From DASPLH01 sp035627675 (lineage in GTDB: Bacteria; Acidobacteriota; Terriglobia; Terriglobales; Acidobacteriaceae), in assembly GCA_035627675.1 (NCBI GenBank), contig DASPLH010000059.1, positions 1-20,391 of the forward strand: a stretch of 20,391 nucleotides of DNA. The letters run 5' to 3'. Below the pieces are notes generated by a model. It did no database searches, was not told the origin of the DNA, and worked only from the letters and a program-made list of their open reading frames with translations. The position numbers and the translations under genes were made by a program. Of this stretch, positions 6,950 through 13,348 are shown in pieces. Each line of letters opens with the position of its first letter. Positions within the stretch are counted from its first letter, which is position 1.

Positions 6950-7636
6950 ATGCTGAAGGTCATTGTTGCCGACAACCAGGCCATCTTCCGCGCCGGAGTA
7001 GCCAAGGTGCTCGCGGTCGAGGATGACGTCCGCATCGTCGCGCAGGCGCAGTCGGTCGAACAGATGATGCTGGCGGTCGAGAAGTTCCATGCGGCCGTGC
7101 TGATCTTCGCCAGCAGCTTCCTGCCGAACCTCGAGTCCGTGGCCTCGGCGGCTCGCAAGTTTGCGACCCGCATGGTTGTCGTGGCGGACCACTCCGAAAA
7201 CCCCGAGCGCTACCTCCAGGCCGGAGTCAGCGGCGTGACGTTCCGCTCCGTAACGGGTGAAGAACTCCTTCGCTGCGTTCGCAAGGTGGCGACCGGCGAA
7301 ACCTACGTTCAGAATGCCAGGGCCACCGTGGCCACCTCCGACTCCGACGATTTCGTCGGCGCCCGGGTGCGCGACCGGCTTACGCCCAAGGAACTGAAGA
7401 TCGTCGCGCTGATCGTGCAGGGCTACAAGAACAAGGAGATCGCAACCCAGCTCGGCACCACCGAGCAGGTCGTGAAGAACTACCTGCGGAACGTGTACGA
7501 CAAGATCGGCGTTTCGGACCGCCTCGAACTGGCGCTGTTCACGATCCATCACCGCATCCTCGCCGAAGCTGCGGCGGCGACAGCGGCGGCGATGGGCGCA
7601 ACCGGAAGCGCCACGCCCTCGGCTCCGGCGCAGTAA
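6950..7636 (+). CDS. NarL/LuxR-family response regulator with degenerate receiver
   Basis: The protein has 228 aa from the ATG at 6950 (AGAGG 8 nt upstream); an earlier in-frame ATG at 6914 lies inside the PilZ gene. Residues 1-120 form a receiver fold, but the usual catalytic residues are absent: the expected phospho-acceptor position reads FASSFLP (Ala54 in place of Asp), the Thr/Ser switch is Ala79 (VVVADH), and the Lys is Arg99 (VTFRS). Only one acidic residue remains in the N-terminal pocket (D8-N9). The DNA-binding LuxR domain (about 144-200, LTPKELKIVALIVQGYKNKEIA) is intact. It therefore probably works without phosphorylation, through a ligand, partner or expression level. The C-terminal 25 residues are Ala-rich. 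The gene is coupled to the PilZ gene and followed by a strong terminator. Confidence 0.9.
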   Translation: MLKVIVADNQAIFRAGVAKVLAVEDDVRIVAQAQSVEQMMLAVEKFHAAVLIFASSFLPNLESVASAARKFATRMVVVADHSENPERYLQAGVSGVTFRSVTGEELLRCVRKVATGETYVQNARATVATSDSDDFVGARVRDRLTPKELKIVALIVQGYKNKEIATQLGTTEQVVKNYLRNVYDKIGVSDRLELALFTIHHRILAEAAAATAAAMGATGSATPSAPAQ

Positions 7637-7653
7637 TCCGAATCGGGCAACAG

Positions 7654-7679
7654 AAAACGCCGGCACTCGCCGGCGTTTT
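7654..7679. terminator. Bidirectional intrinsic terminator
   Basis: A perfect 11-bp stem (AAAACGCCGGC with its complement) around loop ACTC, with T-runs on both strands. It lies 17 nt after the LuxR-type regulator stop and 23 nt from the stop of the convergent receiver gene, and can serve both. Confidence 0.92.
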
Positions 7680-7702
7680 GCTTTCTACGGGATTCTGACG
7701 AG

Positions 7703-8083
7703 TTATTCGGCGGAGGCCCGCTTGTCCGCTTCGGTCGTCTTCAGCAGTTCGTTGACGATGGTGACGAGCTCTTCGGGATTGACCGGCTTCTCGAGGTAGA
7801 GGTCCGCCAGCGGCTCCGCGGCCTGGAACGCCTCCGCAACGTATCCGGACACGACTACGACCGGCATCGTCGAGTGCGTCTTCGCAGCCTGAACGACAGC
7901 GCGCCCGTTCGCGTCACCCAATCTCCAATCCGTAACGACGGCGTCATACTCGTTGTGATTGAGCTTCTCAATGGCGTCGTGGGCCGATGTAGCCGGAGTG
8001 ACCTGATGACCAGCCGCTTCGAGAATGGCGCACTTGAGCGTCACCACGTGCGGCTCGTCATCGATGCAGAGGATTCTTGCCAT
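7703..8083 (-). CDS. Single-domain response regulator (CheY-like receiver)
   Basis: The protein has 126 aa from the ATG at 8083 (GAGG upstream, and the receiver fold starts at once with MARILCIDDEP). The frame extends a further 11 codons to 8116 without family resemblance. All receiver residues are present: D8-D9, phospho-acceptor D52 (VVTDWRL), S79, and K99 (LEKP). There is no output domain; the C-terminus is a short polar tail. Such proteins are phosphorelay intermediates or signal through protein-protein contact. No histidine kinase gene is in the window, so the partner is unknown. It is convergent with the LuxR-type regulator and has its own good promoter. Confidence 0.92.
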   Translation of the reverse strand: MARILCIDDEPHVVTLKCAILEAAGHQVTPATSAHDAIEKLNHNEYDAVVTDWRLGDANGRAVVQAAKTHSTMPVVVVSGYVAEAFQAAEPLADLYLEKPVNPEELVTIVNELLKTTEADKRASAE

Positions 8084-8119
8084 CTGGGGGATCCTCGATC
8101 CAAGTGCATAGAGCACTTA

Positions 8120-8210
8120 GGGATTAGCTGCTGTTGCAAGCAGCCATTTGCTTCCTGCCCCAATTCTCAGCACGACGCCAACTATTGTCAAATGTCCTTA
8201 CGGGATTAGC
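8120..8210. repeat. Pair of GGGATTAGC direct repeats flanking the receiver promoter
   Basis: The 9-mer GGGATTAGC occurs at 8120-8128 and 8202-8210, 82 bp apart, one downstream of the -10 and one upstream of the -35. On the minus strand both read GCTAATCCC followed by TAAG or GTAAGG. This could be a regulator-binding pair; it could also be chance. Confidence 0.35.
8163..8191 (-). promoter_or_regulatory. Sigma-70-type promoter for the receiver gene
   Basis: On the minus strand a perfect TTGACA (8186-8191), a 17-bp spacer and GAGAAT (8163-8168, 4 of 6 to TATAAT). The predicted start is about 70-75 nt upstream of the ATG. The leader contains AAGTGC/GCACTT and GCTGCT/AGCAGC inverted repeats. Confidence 0.6.
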
Positions 8211-8222
8211 GGCTGAAAAGCG

Positions 8223-8247
8223 AAGGCCGGAGCATCGCCCCGGCCTT
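8223..8247 (-). terminator. Hairpin terminator after P5C dehydrogenase
   Basis: AAGGCCGG and CCGGCCTT form an 8-bp perfect stem around a 9-nt loop, about 20 nt after the dehydrogenase stop. The minus-strand tail is CGCTTTT; the plus-strand side has a cleaner TTTTT run, but no plus-strand gene precedes it. Confidence 0.7.
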
Positions 8248-8267
8248 TTTGCGTTCCAGAGAAGAAT

Positions 8268-9881
8268 TTACTCGATCCTCCGGGCGATCGACTTGGCCTG
8301 TGTGAACAGGGACAGGTAGTCGGGTCCGCCCGCCTTGGAATCGGTGCCGCTCATGTTGAAGCCGCCGAACGGATGTGCTCCGACCATGGCTCCCGTGCAC
8401 TTGCGGTTGATGTAGAGGTTTCCGACGTGGAACTCGTTCATCGCCCGCTCGATCTTGTCTTCCGAGCTGGTGTAGACCGCTCCGGTCAGGCCAAACTCGG
8501 TGTTGTTGGCGATGCGGAGGCCGTCATTGAAGTCGCGGCACTTGATCACCGCCAGCACCGGCCCGAAGATCTCTTCCTGCGCGATGGTCCCCTTGGGATC
8601 GACATCGGAGATGACCGTCGGCTGGAGGAAGTATCCTTCGCCGGCACCCTCGACCGGAGCGCCGCCCGTGATGAGACGTCCGCCCTCATCGAGCGCCTTC
8701 TTGATGTAGTTCAGGCAGTTCTTGAAGCTGCGCTCGTTGATCACCGCGCTCATCTTCGGATTCTCTTCGGCGGGACCGACATTGATCTGCTCGACACGCT
8801 GGCGCAAACGCTCGATGAACTTGTCATACACGCGTTCGTCGATGATCGCCCGCGAACAGGCCGAACACTTCTGTCCCTGGAAGCCGAAGGCCGACGCGGC
8901 CACGCCTTCCACTGCCGCATCGAGATCGGCGTCGGCATCCACGAGGATGGAGTCCTTGCCGCCCATCTCCAGGACCGTGCGCTTGATCCAGATCTGGCCG
9001 GGTTGCGTCTCCGCAGCCAACCGGTTCACGTGCAGGCCGACTTCCTTCGAGCCCGTGAAGGCGATGTACCGCGTCTGCGGATGAGCAACGATCCCGTTGC
9101 CAAACGATCCGCCGCCGCCGGTGCAGAAGTTTACGACGCCATCCGGCATGCCGCACTCTTCGAGCAGTTCCACAAACTTCGCGGCGATTGCGGGCGAATC
9201 GCTCGACGGCTTCAGCACGACCGTGTTGCCGCAGACGATGGAAGCCATGGTCATGCCGGCCATGATCGCCGAGGGGAAGTTCCAGGGCGGGATAACGGCG
9301 CCGACGCCCAGCGGGATATAGCGCAGCATGTCGCGCTCGCCCGGCAGCTGGATCGGAGGCTCGGCCTTGGCCAGCCGCAGCGCTTCGCGGGCGTAGAACT
9401 CCGCAAAGTCAATCGTCTCGGCCGTATCGGCGTCGGCTTCCGCCCAGTTCTTGCCGACTTCGAATACCATCCACGCGTTCCACTCGAACTTGCGCTCGCG
9501 AATCGCGCGCGCTACCCGCAGCAGCAACTGGGCGCGGTCTTCAATCGGAGTGCGGCTCCAGCTCTCGAAGGCGCTCAGCGCGGCTTCCATCGCCTTCGGC
9601 ACATCTTCCGCTCCGGCTTCCTGGAATACGCCGACGATCTCGGACGGTTTCGACGGGTTGATGGACTTGATCTTCCTGTCTTTCTTGAAGCGCTGGCCAC
9701 CGATGATCAGGTCGTACTCGCGGCCAAGCTGAACACGTACCTTGTCGAGCGCGTCCTTCATTCGGCGCGCGTTGTCGGCGCGCGTGAAATCCGTGAACGG
9801 CTCGTTCTTGAACGGCGTGATGTCGATGTACCCCGCACGCGAACGCACGGGCGCGATGACGCTGGATTCAATAGTCGCCAT
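8268..9881 (-). CDS. pruA: 1-pyrroline-5-carboxylate dehydrogenase (RocA/PruA type)
   Basis: The protein has 537 aa from the ATG at 9881, 9 nt after AGAGGGG; an in-frame TTG at 9890 directly abuts that site and is less likely. It has the aldehyde dehydrogenase superfamily fold with N201 (PPWNFP), the general base E305 (LEMGGKDS), the catalytic nucleophile C339 (GQKCSACSR) and the C-terminal EEIFGPV and HPFGGFNMSGTDSKAGGPDYL segments, the last typical of P5C dehydrogenases. Reaction: L-glutamate gamma-semialdehyde plus NAD+ to glutamate, the second step of proline (and arginine-derived) catabolism, in the cytoplasm. Length agrees with the stand-alone enzyme; no proline dehydrogenase domain or adjacent putA-like gene is seen, so that partner must be elsewhere. 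The gene appears to be monocistronic, with a hairpin just after the stop. Confidence 0.95.
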   Translation of the reverse strand: MATIESSVIAPVRSRAGYIDITPFKNEPFTDFTRADNARRMKDALDKVRVQLGREYDLIIGGQRFKKDRKIKSINPSKPSEIVGVFQEAGAEDVPKAMEAALSAFESWSRTPIEDRAQLLLRVARAIRERKFEWNAWMVFEVGKNWAEADADTAETIDFAEFYAREALRLAKAEPPIQLPGERDMLRYIPLGVGAVIPPWNFPSAIMAGMTMASIVCGNTVVLKPSSDSPAIAAKFVELLEECGMPDGVVNFCTGGGGSFGNGIVAHPQTRYIAFTGSKEVGLHVNRLAAETQPGQIWIKRTVLEMGGKDSILVDADADLDAAVEGVAASAFGFQGQKCSACSRAIIDERVYDKFIERLRQRVEQINVGPAEENPKMSAVINERSFKNCLNYIKKALDEGGRLITGGAPVEGAGEGYFLQPTVISDVDPKGTIAQEEIFGPVLAVIKCRDFNDGLRIANNTEFGLTGAVYTSSEDKIERAMNEFHVGNLYINRKCTGAMVGAHPFGGFNMSGTDSKAGGPDYLSLFTQAKSIARRIE

Positions 9882-10087
9882 GGATGCCAACCCCTCTGGC
9901 CCGGAATATGAGTGGAAACACTGGCCCTCCGGGCTCGATGCAAACCGTCTAGTTTACCACCCCAACTGCGCACCAGCCGCCCGGCAGACGTCCCCTTCCG
10001 CCCGTTCCCGAACTGGCCTGAGCAGGCCCAACAAACGGTCGCCAGCGAGGGTACTGAGCTGCTGCGGCAACGTACCTTGAAGCAGGT

Positions 10088-10318
10088 CTATCGTGATTTG
10101 TTGAGATCGAGGGGGTGGTCGGACATGCGGAACTGTGTCCGCACATGCTCCGAGATCAGTTCGACCGCCGGACGATTGCCCTCCGGATCGCCTTTCACGA
10201 GGTACCTCATGGCGTTGACCAGCAGCCTCTGTCCCTCGATGTAGCGTGGGTCGGAGCTGCGTTTGCTCTTCAGGTGCTCGGCGGTCGGGCGAACCGGGAT
10301 TGTGAGGATTTTTCCCAT
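10088..10318 (-). CDS. Small conserved-looking hypothetical protein
   Basis: The protein has 76 aa. I do not recognise a family. It is basic and soluble, beginning MGKILTIPVRPTAEHL with KSKRSSDPRYIEGQ, and ending in DHPLDLNKSR; no transmembrane helix, signal peptide or Cys is present. Its residue mix looks like real protein, unlike the Arg/Ala-rich shadow frames around it. A modest AGGGA lies about 6 nt upstream of the ATG. It sits alone between P5C dehydrogenase and the LolA-like gene, with about 200 bp of non-coding sequence on either side. The function is unknown. Confidence 0.6.
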   Translation of the reverse strand: MGKILTIPVRPTAEHLKSKRSSDPRYIEGQRLLVNAMRYLVKGDPEGNRPAVELISEHVRTQFRMSDHPLDLNKSR

Positions 10319-10445
10319 TAGGGTCCCTGCTGCTCCAGGTAGGACGCGCCCGGACGCTCAGGGCGTTGCCCTGAAGCGCACTTCGGCGCCGGACGAATGC
10401 GGCGTAGGCGCACTATACCCCTGAAACCGGGCGGGGCAAAACAAA

Positions 10446-10467
10446 AAGGGCGGACTGAGCCGCCCTT
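10446..10467 (-). terminator. Intrinsic terminator after LolA-like gene
   Basis: On the minus strand AAGGGCGG pairs perfectly with CCGCCCTT around CTCAGT, followed by TTTGTTTTG. It lies about 80 nt after the LolA-like stop and fits termination of that transcript. The rest of the 10319-10545 gap shows nothing else I can name. Confidence 0.82.
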
Positions 10468-10545
10468 CCCACACCCGCAACCCCGCGCCAGCGCTTTACC
10501 TGCCACCGCCGAACACGCCCGGCGATTTCACCGGTACACCTTCCG

Positions 10546-11328
10546 CTAACCGTTGGGCTGCACGACCCTGGTCTTGCCCGTGGTCTTCAGCTTGAATGCA
10601 TCCGCCGGCAACTTGTCGTTGACCTTGATGTTGTTGTACTTCGCCAGCCGGTAGTCGCCCGACGGTTCCTGGAATTTCTGCTGCACCGACACGCCGCGAT
10701 CGCGATCGATCCAGAGAGTAATCAGCTGGAAGTTGTTCTTCAGCTTCGCCGACTTCGGAGTCAGTTCGAGCTTGTGCGTGTTGATGCCGTTCACGTTCTC
10801 CGCGCCGGCATACTTCACATCGAAAGACTTCTGCAAGTCGTGTCCGCGGCCGCCGAAGCCCAGCACGAGGAAGCTTTCGAAATCCGCCTTGTTCTTTCCG
10901 GCGGCGTACTCCGTGACCTGGTCGATCTTGGGCTGGTACACGCGCACCTTGCCGTCGGAGAACAATACGTACTTCTGGTCAGGCTTGCTGATGCTCGCCG
11001 CCATCTCCACATCGGGACCGTTGCGGCGGAAATACATCATGCCCGACTGCAAGTCGTGCTCGTCAACGACGGTCTGGTACTGGTCCCACGCAAACTCCGT
11101 CTCGACGGACTTGAAGTTCGCGGCAGTCTTGTCCATGAGCGACAGCACCGACTCGAGATTGCCATTGTTCGCCTTCGCGGCCCCTTGCTGCCCCGAAGCA
11201 GGCGCCTTGGCTTCGGCGATGACCGAAGTCTTCGGGTGCCCACCCGTCGAGGACTTCTGCGCGAGCGCGGGCAGACACAGCGCGGCTGCGGCCAGCGAGA
11301 GCGCGGCGAGTTGGAAAAGATTCTTCAT
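10546..11328 (-). CDS. LolA-like periplasmic outer-membrane lipoprotein carrier family protein
   Basis: The protein has 260 aa. The start is placed at the ATG at 11328, where a clean signal peptide begins (MKNLFQLAALSLAAAALCLPALAQ, cleavage after ALA); the frame continues to 11364 without resemblance. A low-complexity Ala/Gly/Lys linker (25-55) precedes a LolA/LolB-type beta-sheet domain with MYFRRNGPDVEM, DGKVRVYQPKIDQVTEY and YNNIKVNDKLPADAFKL. LolA carries lipoproteins from inner to outer membrane; many LolA-like proteins in this fold have other roles, and the linker and length (classical LolA is about 200 aa) make this a family-level call. It lies 57 nt downstream of a small membrane protein gene in the same direction, and a terminator follows. 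Confidence 0.82.
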   Translation of the reverse strand: MKNLFQLAALSLAAAALCLPALAQKSSTGGHPKTSVIAEAKAPASGQQGAAKANNGNLESVLSLMDKTAANFKSVETEFAWDQYQTVVDEHDLQSGMMYFRRNGPDVEMAASISKPDQKYVLFSDGKVRVYQPKIDQVTEYAAGKNKADFESFLVLGFGGRGHDLQKSFDVKYAGAENVNGINTHKLELTPKSAKLKNNFQLITLWIDRDRGVSVQQKFQEPSGDYRLAKYNNIKVNDKLPADAFKLKTTGKTRVVQPNG

Positions 11329-11385
11329 TCGATTTCTCGTGTGATGTACTGGAGACTTGAACACCGCCGTGGGAGTAAAGACTCG

Positions 11386-11760
11386 CTACCGGCGGCGAAC
11401 CCAGGCGCGATATCCGGCGAGGTGGCCCTTAACGTCGTGAACCGACTCGTAGCGGGTCAATGTGACTTCCCCGGCGATCGGCTCGATGACCCGCATGAGG
11501 CCCGCCCGGACATCCTCGTCACTGGTGCCCTTCACGGCTGCGGCATCGATGCGATAGATGAATCCATCGCCCTCCGGCTGCACCTGTACTCCGGTCTGAT
11601 GCGGGACGCGTTCAGCCGGTTTGTCATTGAAGTTGACGAAGTGTGGCGTGACAAAGATGAACAGCAGAATCAACGTGACCATCACGTCGTAGTGGATGTT
11701 TCCGCGAGGGTGCGTCCACCAGAGGTAACTCCGCAATGTCTTCCCGATGCTCATCTTCAT
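11386..11760 (-). CDS. Small single-pass membrane protein of unknown function
   Basis: The protein has 124 aa. I recognise no family with certainty. Residues 1-24 are polar and aromatic (SYLWWTHPRGNIHYD), followed by one transmembrane helix (about 25-44, VMVTLILLFIFVTPHFV), then an extracytoplasmic domain of about 80 residues with GFIYRIDAAAVKG and LTRYESVHDVKGHLAGYRAW. An alternative start is the ATG at 11754 (MSIGK). It precedes the LolA-like gene by 57 nt in the same direction, so they probably share a transcript; an envelope role is inferred from that. There is no clear ribosome-binding site. It lies downstream of serS with a repeat-rich gap of 142 nt between. Confidence 0.68.
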   Translation of the reverse strand: MKMSIGKTLRSYLWWTHPRGNIHYDVMVTLILLFIFVTPHFVNFNDKPAERVPHQTGVQVQPEGDGFIYRIDAAAVKGTSDEDVRAGLMRVIEPIAGEVTLTRYESVHDVKGHLAGYRAWVRRR

Positions 11761-11795
11761 CAGTGTAGTGCCCGGGTCAACCCGCGCGCAAACCG

Positions 11796-11843
11796 GTGTA
11801 GCGCGGGTGTGGCGCGGATGTGGCGCGGGCGTCCCCGCCCGCG
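11796..11843. repeat. Three 11-bp tandem repeats leading into a REP-like palindrome
   Basis: GTGTAGCGCGG, GTGTGGCGCGG and ATGTGGCGCGG follow head to tail at 11796-11828, differing at one or two positions. The last runs into CGCGGGCG-TCCC-CGCCCGCG (11824-11831 and 11836-11843), a perfect 8-bp stem. The element lies between serS and the next gene in the same direction. There is no T-tract, so it looks like a dispersed REP-type sequence rather than an intrinsic terminator; only one copy is in the window. Confidence 0.6.
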
Positions 11844-11902
11844 GATTCTTGCAATCCTGAGCGCAGCGCTTTTGGCACCGCTCCGCCCGCGGTCGCGCGA
11901 GC

Positions 11903-13225
11903 CTACAGGCTCCTCGGCTTGATCACGTCTGCGCCAACGTAGGGACGCAGCGCCTCCGGGACGAGCACGCTGCCGTCCTCCTGCTGATAGTTCTCGATCA
12001 CGGCGAGCCAGGTACGTCCGATGGCCAGACCGCTGCCATTCAGCGTGTGCACGTACTCGGTTCCCTTCTTCCCCTCGGGACGGTAACGGATGTTCGCCCG
12101 TCTGGCCTGGAAGTTCTCGAAGTTGGAGCACGACGAAATCTCGCGGAAAAGTTGCTGTCCGGGCAGCCAGACTTCCAGGTCGTAGGTCTTGGCCGACGCG
12201 AATCCCATGTCGGCCGTGCAGAGCAAAACGCGGCGATAGTGGAGCCCGAGCCGCTCCAGCACCGCCTCGGCATCGCGCGTGAGCTTCTCGTGCTGCTCGT
12301 ACGACTCCTCGGGCTTTGCGAATTTCACCAGTTCGACCTTCTGGAACTGGTGCTGGCGGATGATGCCGCGCACGTCCTTCCCATACGATCCGGCTTCGCT
12401 GCGCCAGCATGGGGTGAACGCCGTCAGTGACACCGGCAACTGTGCGGCATCGAGTGTCTCGTCGCGGTAGATGTTCGTGACCGGAACCTCGGCGGTTGGA
12501 ATCAGCCAAAGGTCGCGCTCGCCGTGCGGGACCTTGAACAGGTCCTGCTCGAACTTCGGCAGCTGCCCGGTGCCGAACATCGATTCGGAGTTGACCAGGT
12601 ACGGAGGCAGCACCTCGATGTATCCGTGCTCGCGGGTGTGCAGGTCGAGCATGAAGTTCATCAGCGCGCGCTCGAGCTTCGCACCCATGTCCCAGTAGAG
12701 CGCAAAACGCGCACCGGTCAGTTTCGCTGCGCGCTCGAGATCTAGGACGCCAAGGGTTTCGCCAAGCTCCCAGTGCGGCTTAGGCTCGAAGCCGAATTTC
12801 GGCGGCTCGCCCCAGCGCTTGATCTCCTGGTTGTCATGCTCGCTCTTGCCCACCGGCACAGAATCATGCGGGAGGTTAGGAATCGTCGTCAGGATCGCTC
12901 GCAGCTCCGCGTCGGCCTGCTTCACCGACTCTTCCAGCCGCGGGATGTCGTTCTTGATCCCGGCGACCGCAGTCGTCAGCGCCTCCAGTTCCCTAGCCTG
13001 CTCGGGCGCGAGCGTGCCCTTCTTCTCCGCCTGCTTGAACGCGCCAATCTTCTGCGAATACTCGTTGCGGCGCTGGTTCGCGCTTTCGAGCGCGGTGACC
13101 TCGCGGCGGCGACGCTGATCGATTTCGTTGAAATTGCTCAGCACTTCGGCAGGATCGGCGCCGCGCTGGCGCAGCTTGTCTTCGACGAGCGGCAGATGAT
13201 TGCGGACAAACGCAAGGTCGAGCAT
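11903..13225 (-). CDS. serS: Seryl-tRNA synthetase
   Basis: The protein has 440 aa from the ATG at 13225 (MLDLAFVRNHLPLVEDKLRQRG), the usual SerRS N-terminus; the frame runs much further upstream but that part is antisense to the phosphatase gene. Residues about 25-115 form the long antiparallel coiled-coil arm that binds the tRNA-Ser variable loop. The class II catalytic core follows, with motif 2 (about 270-290, PCWRSEAGSYGKDVRGIIRQHQF, split by the loop) and motif 3 (about 395-410, SGLAIGRTWLAVIENYQ). It charges serine onto tRNA-Ser, and onto tRNA-Sec where present, in the cytoplasm. The serine-specific TAEVPVTN motif is present. Slightly longer than the common 425-430 aa. No Shine-Dalgarno is seen; a -10-like element is very close to the start. 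Confidence 0.97.
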   Translation of the reverse strand: MLDLAFVRNHLPLVEDKLRQRGADPAEVLSNFNEIDQRRRREVTALESANQRRNEYSQKIGAFKQAEKKGTLAPEQARELEALTTAVAGIKNDIPRLEESVKQADAELRAILTTIPNLPHDSVPVGKSEHDNQEIKRWGEPPKFGFEPKPHWELGETLGVLDLERAAKLTGARFALYWDMGAKLERALMNFMLDLHTREHGYIEVLPPYLVNSESMFGTGQLPKFEQDLFKVPHGERDLWLIPTAEVPVTNIYRDETLDAAQLPVSLTAFTPCWRSEAGSYGKDVRGIIRQHQFQKVELVKFAKPEESYEQHEKLTRDAEAVLERLGLHYRRVLLCTADMGFASAKTYDLEVWLPGQQLFREISSCSNFENFQARRANIRYRPEGKKGTEYVHTLNGSGLAIGRTWLAVIENYQQEDGSVLVPEALRPYVGADVIKPRSL

Positions 13226-13234
13226 AGGAGAATA

Positions 13235-13264
13235 ACTGTATCGAACTCGGAGTGCAGATGCCAG
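13235..13264 (-). promoter_or_regulatory. Candidate serS promoter
   Basis: On the minus strand CTGGCA (13259-13264, 4 of 6 to TTGACA), an 18-bp spacer and TACAGT (13235-13240, 4 of 6). The -10 ends 9 nt before the ATG, so a transcript would have almost no leader. This is consistent with the missing ribosome-binding site but is a weak match. Confidence 0.3.
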
Positions 13265-13348
13265 AACCAGCCGCCGATGGCCGGCGTGTCCGGCCCGAAT
13301 CGTGCTTTTCGTGCACTTCCACTCCCCGGTACACTTATCGCAACCCAT

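Noticed and set aside
8373..9911. 512-codon plus-strand open frame opposite P5C dehydrogenase
   Set aside because: Antisense shadow; composition typical of GC-rich third-codon bias and no family motif.
10318..10506. 62-codon minus-strand frame upstream of the small unknown gene
   Set aside because: Low-complexity Gly/Arg/Pro composition spanning the terminator hairpin; not credible as a gene.
11760..12509. 249-codon minus-strand frame over the 3' half of serS and the repeat region
   Set aside because: A shadow of serS in another frame; Arg-rich with no domain, and it crosses the REP-like repeats.
12773..13348. N-terminal extension of the phosphatase frame
   Set aside because: It is antisense to serS; the signal peptide begins at 13349.
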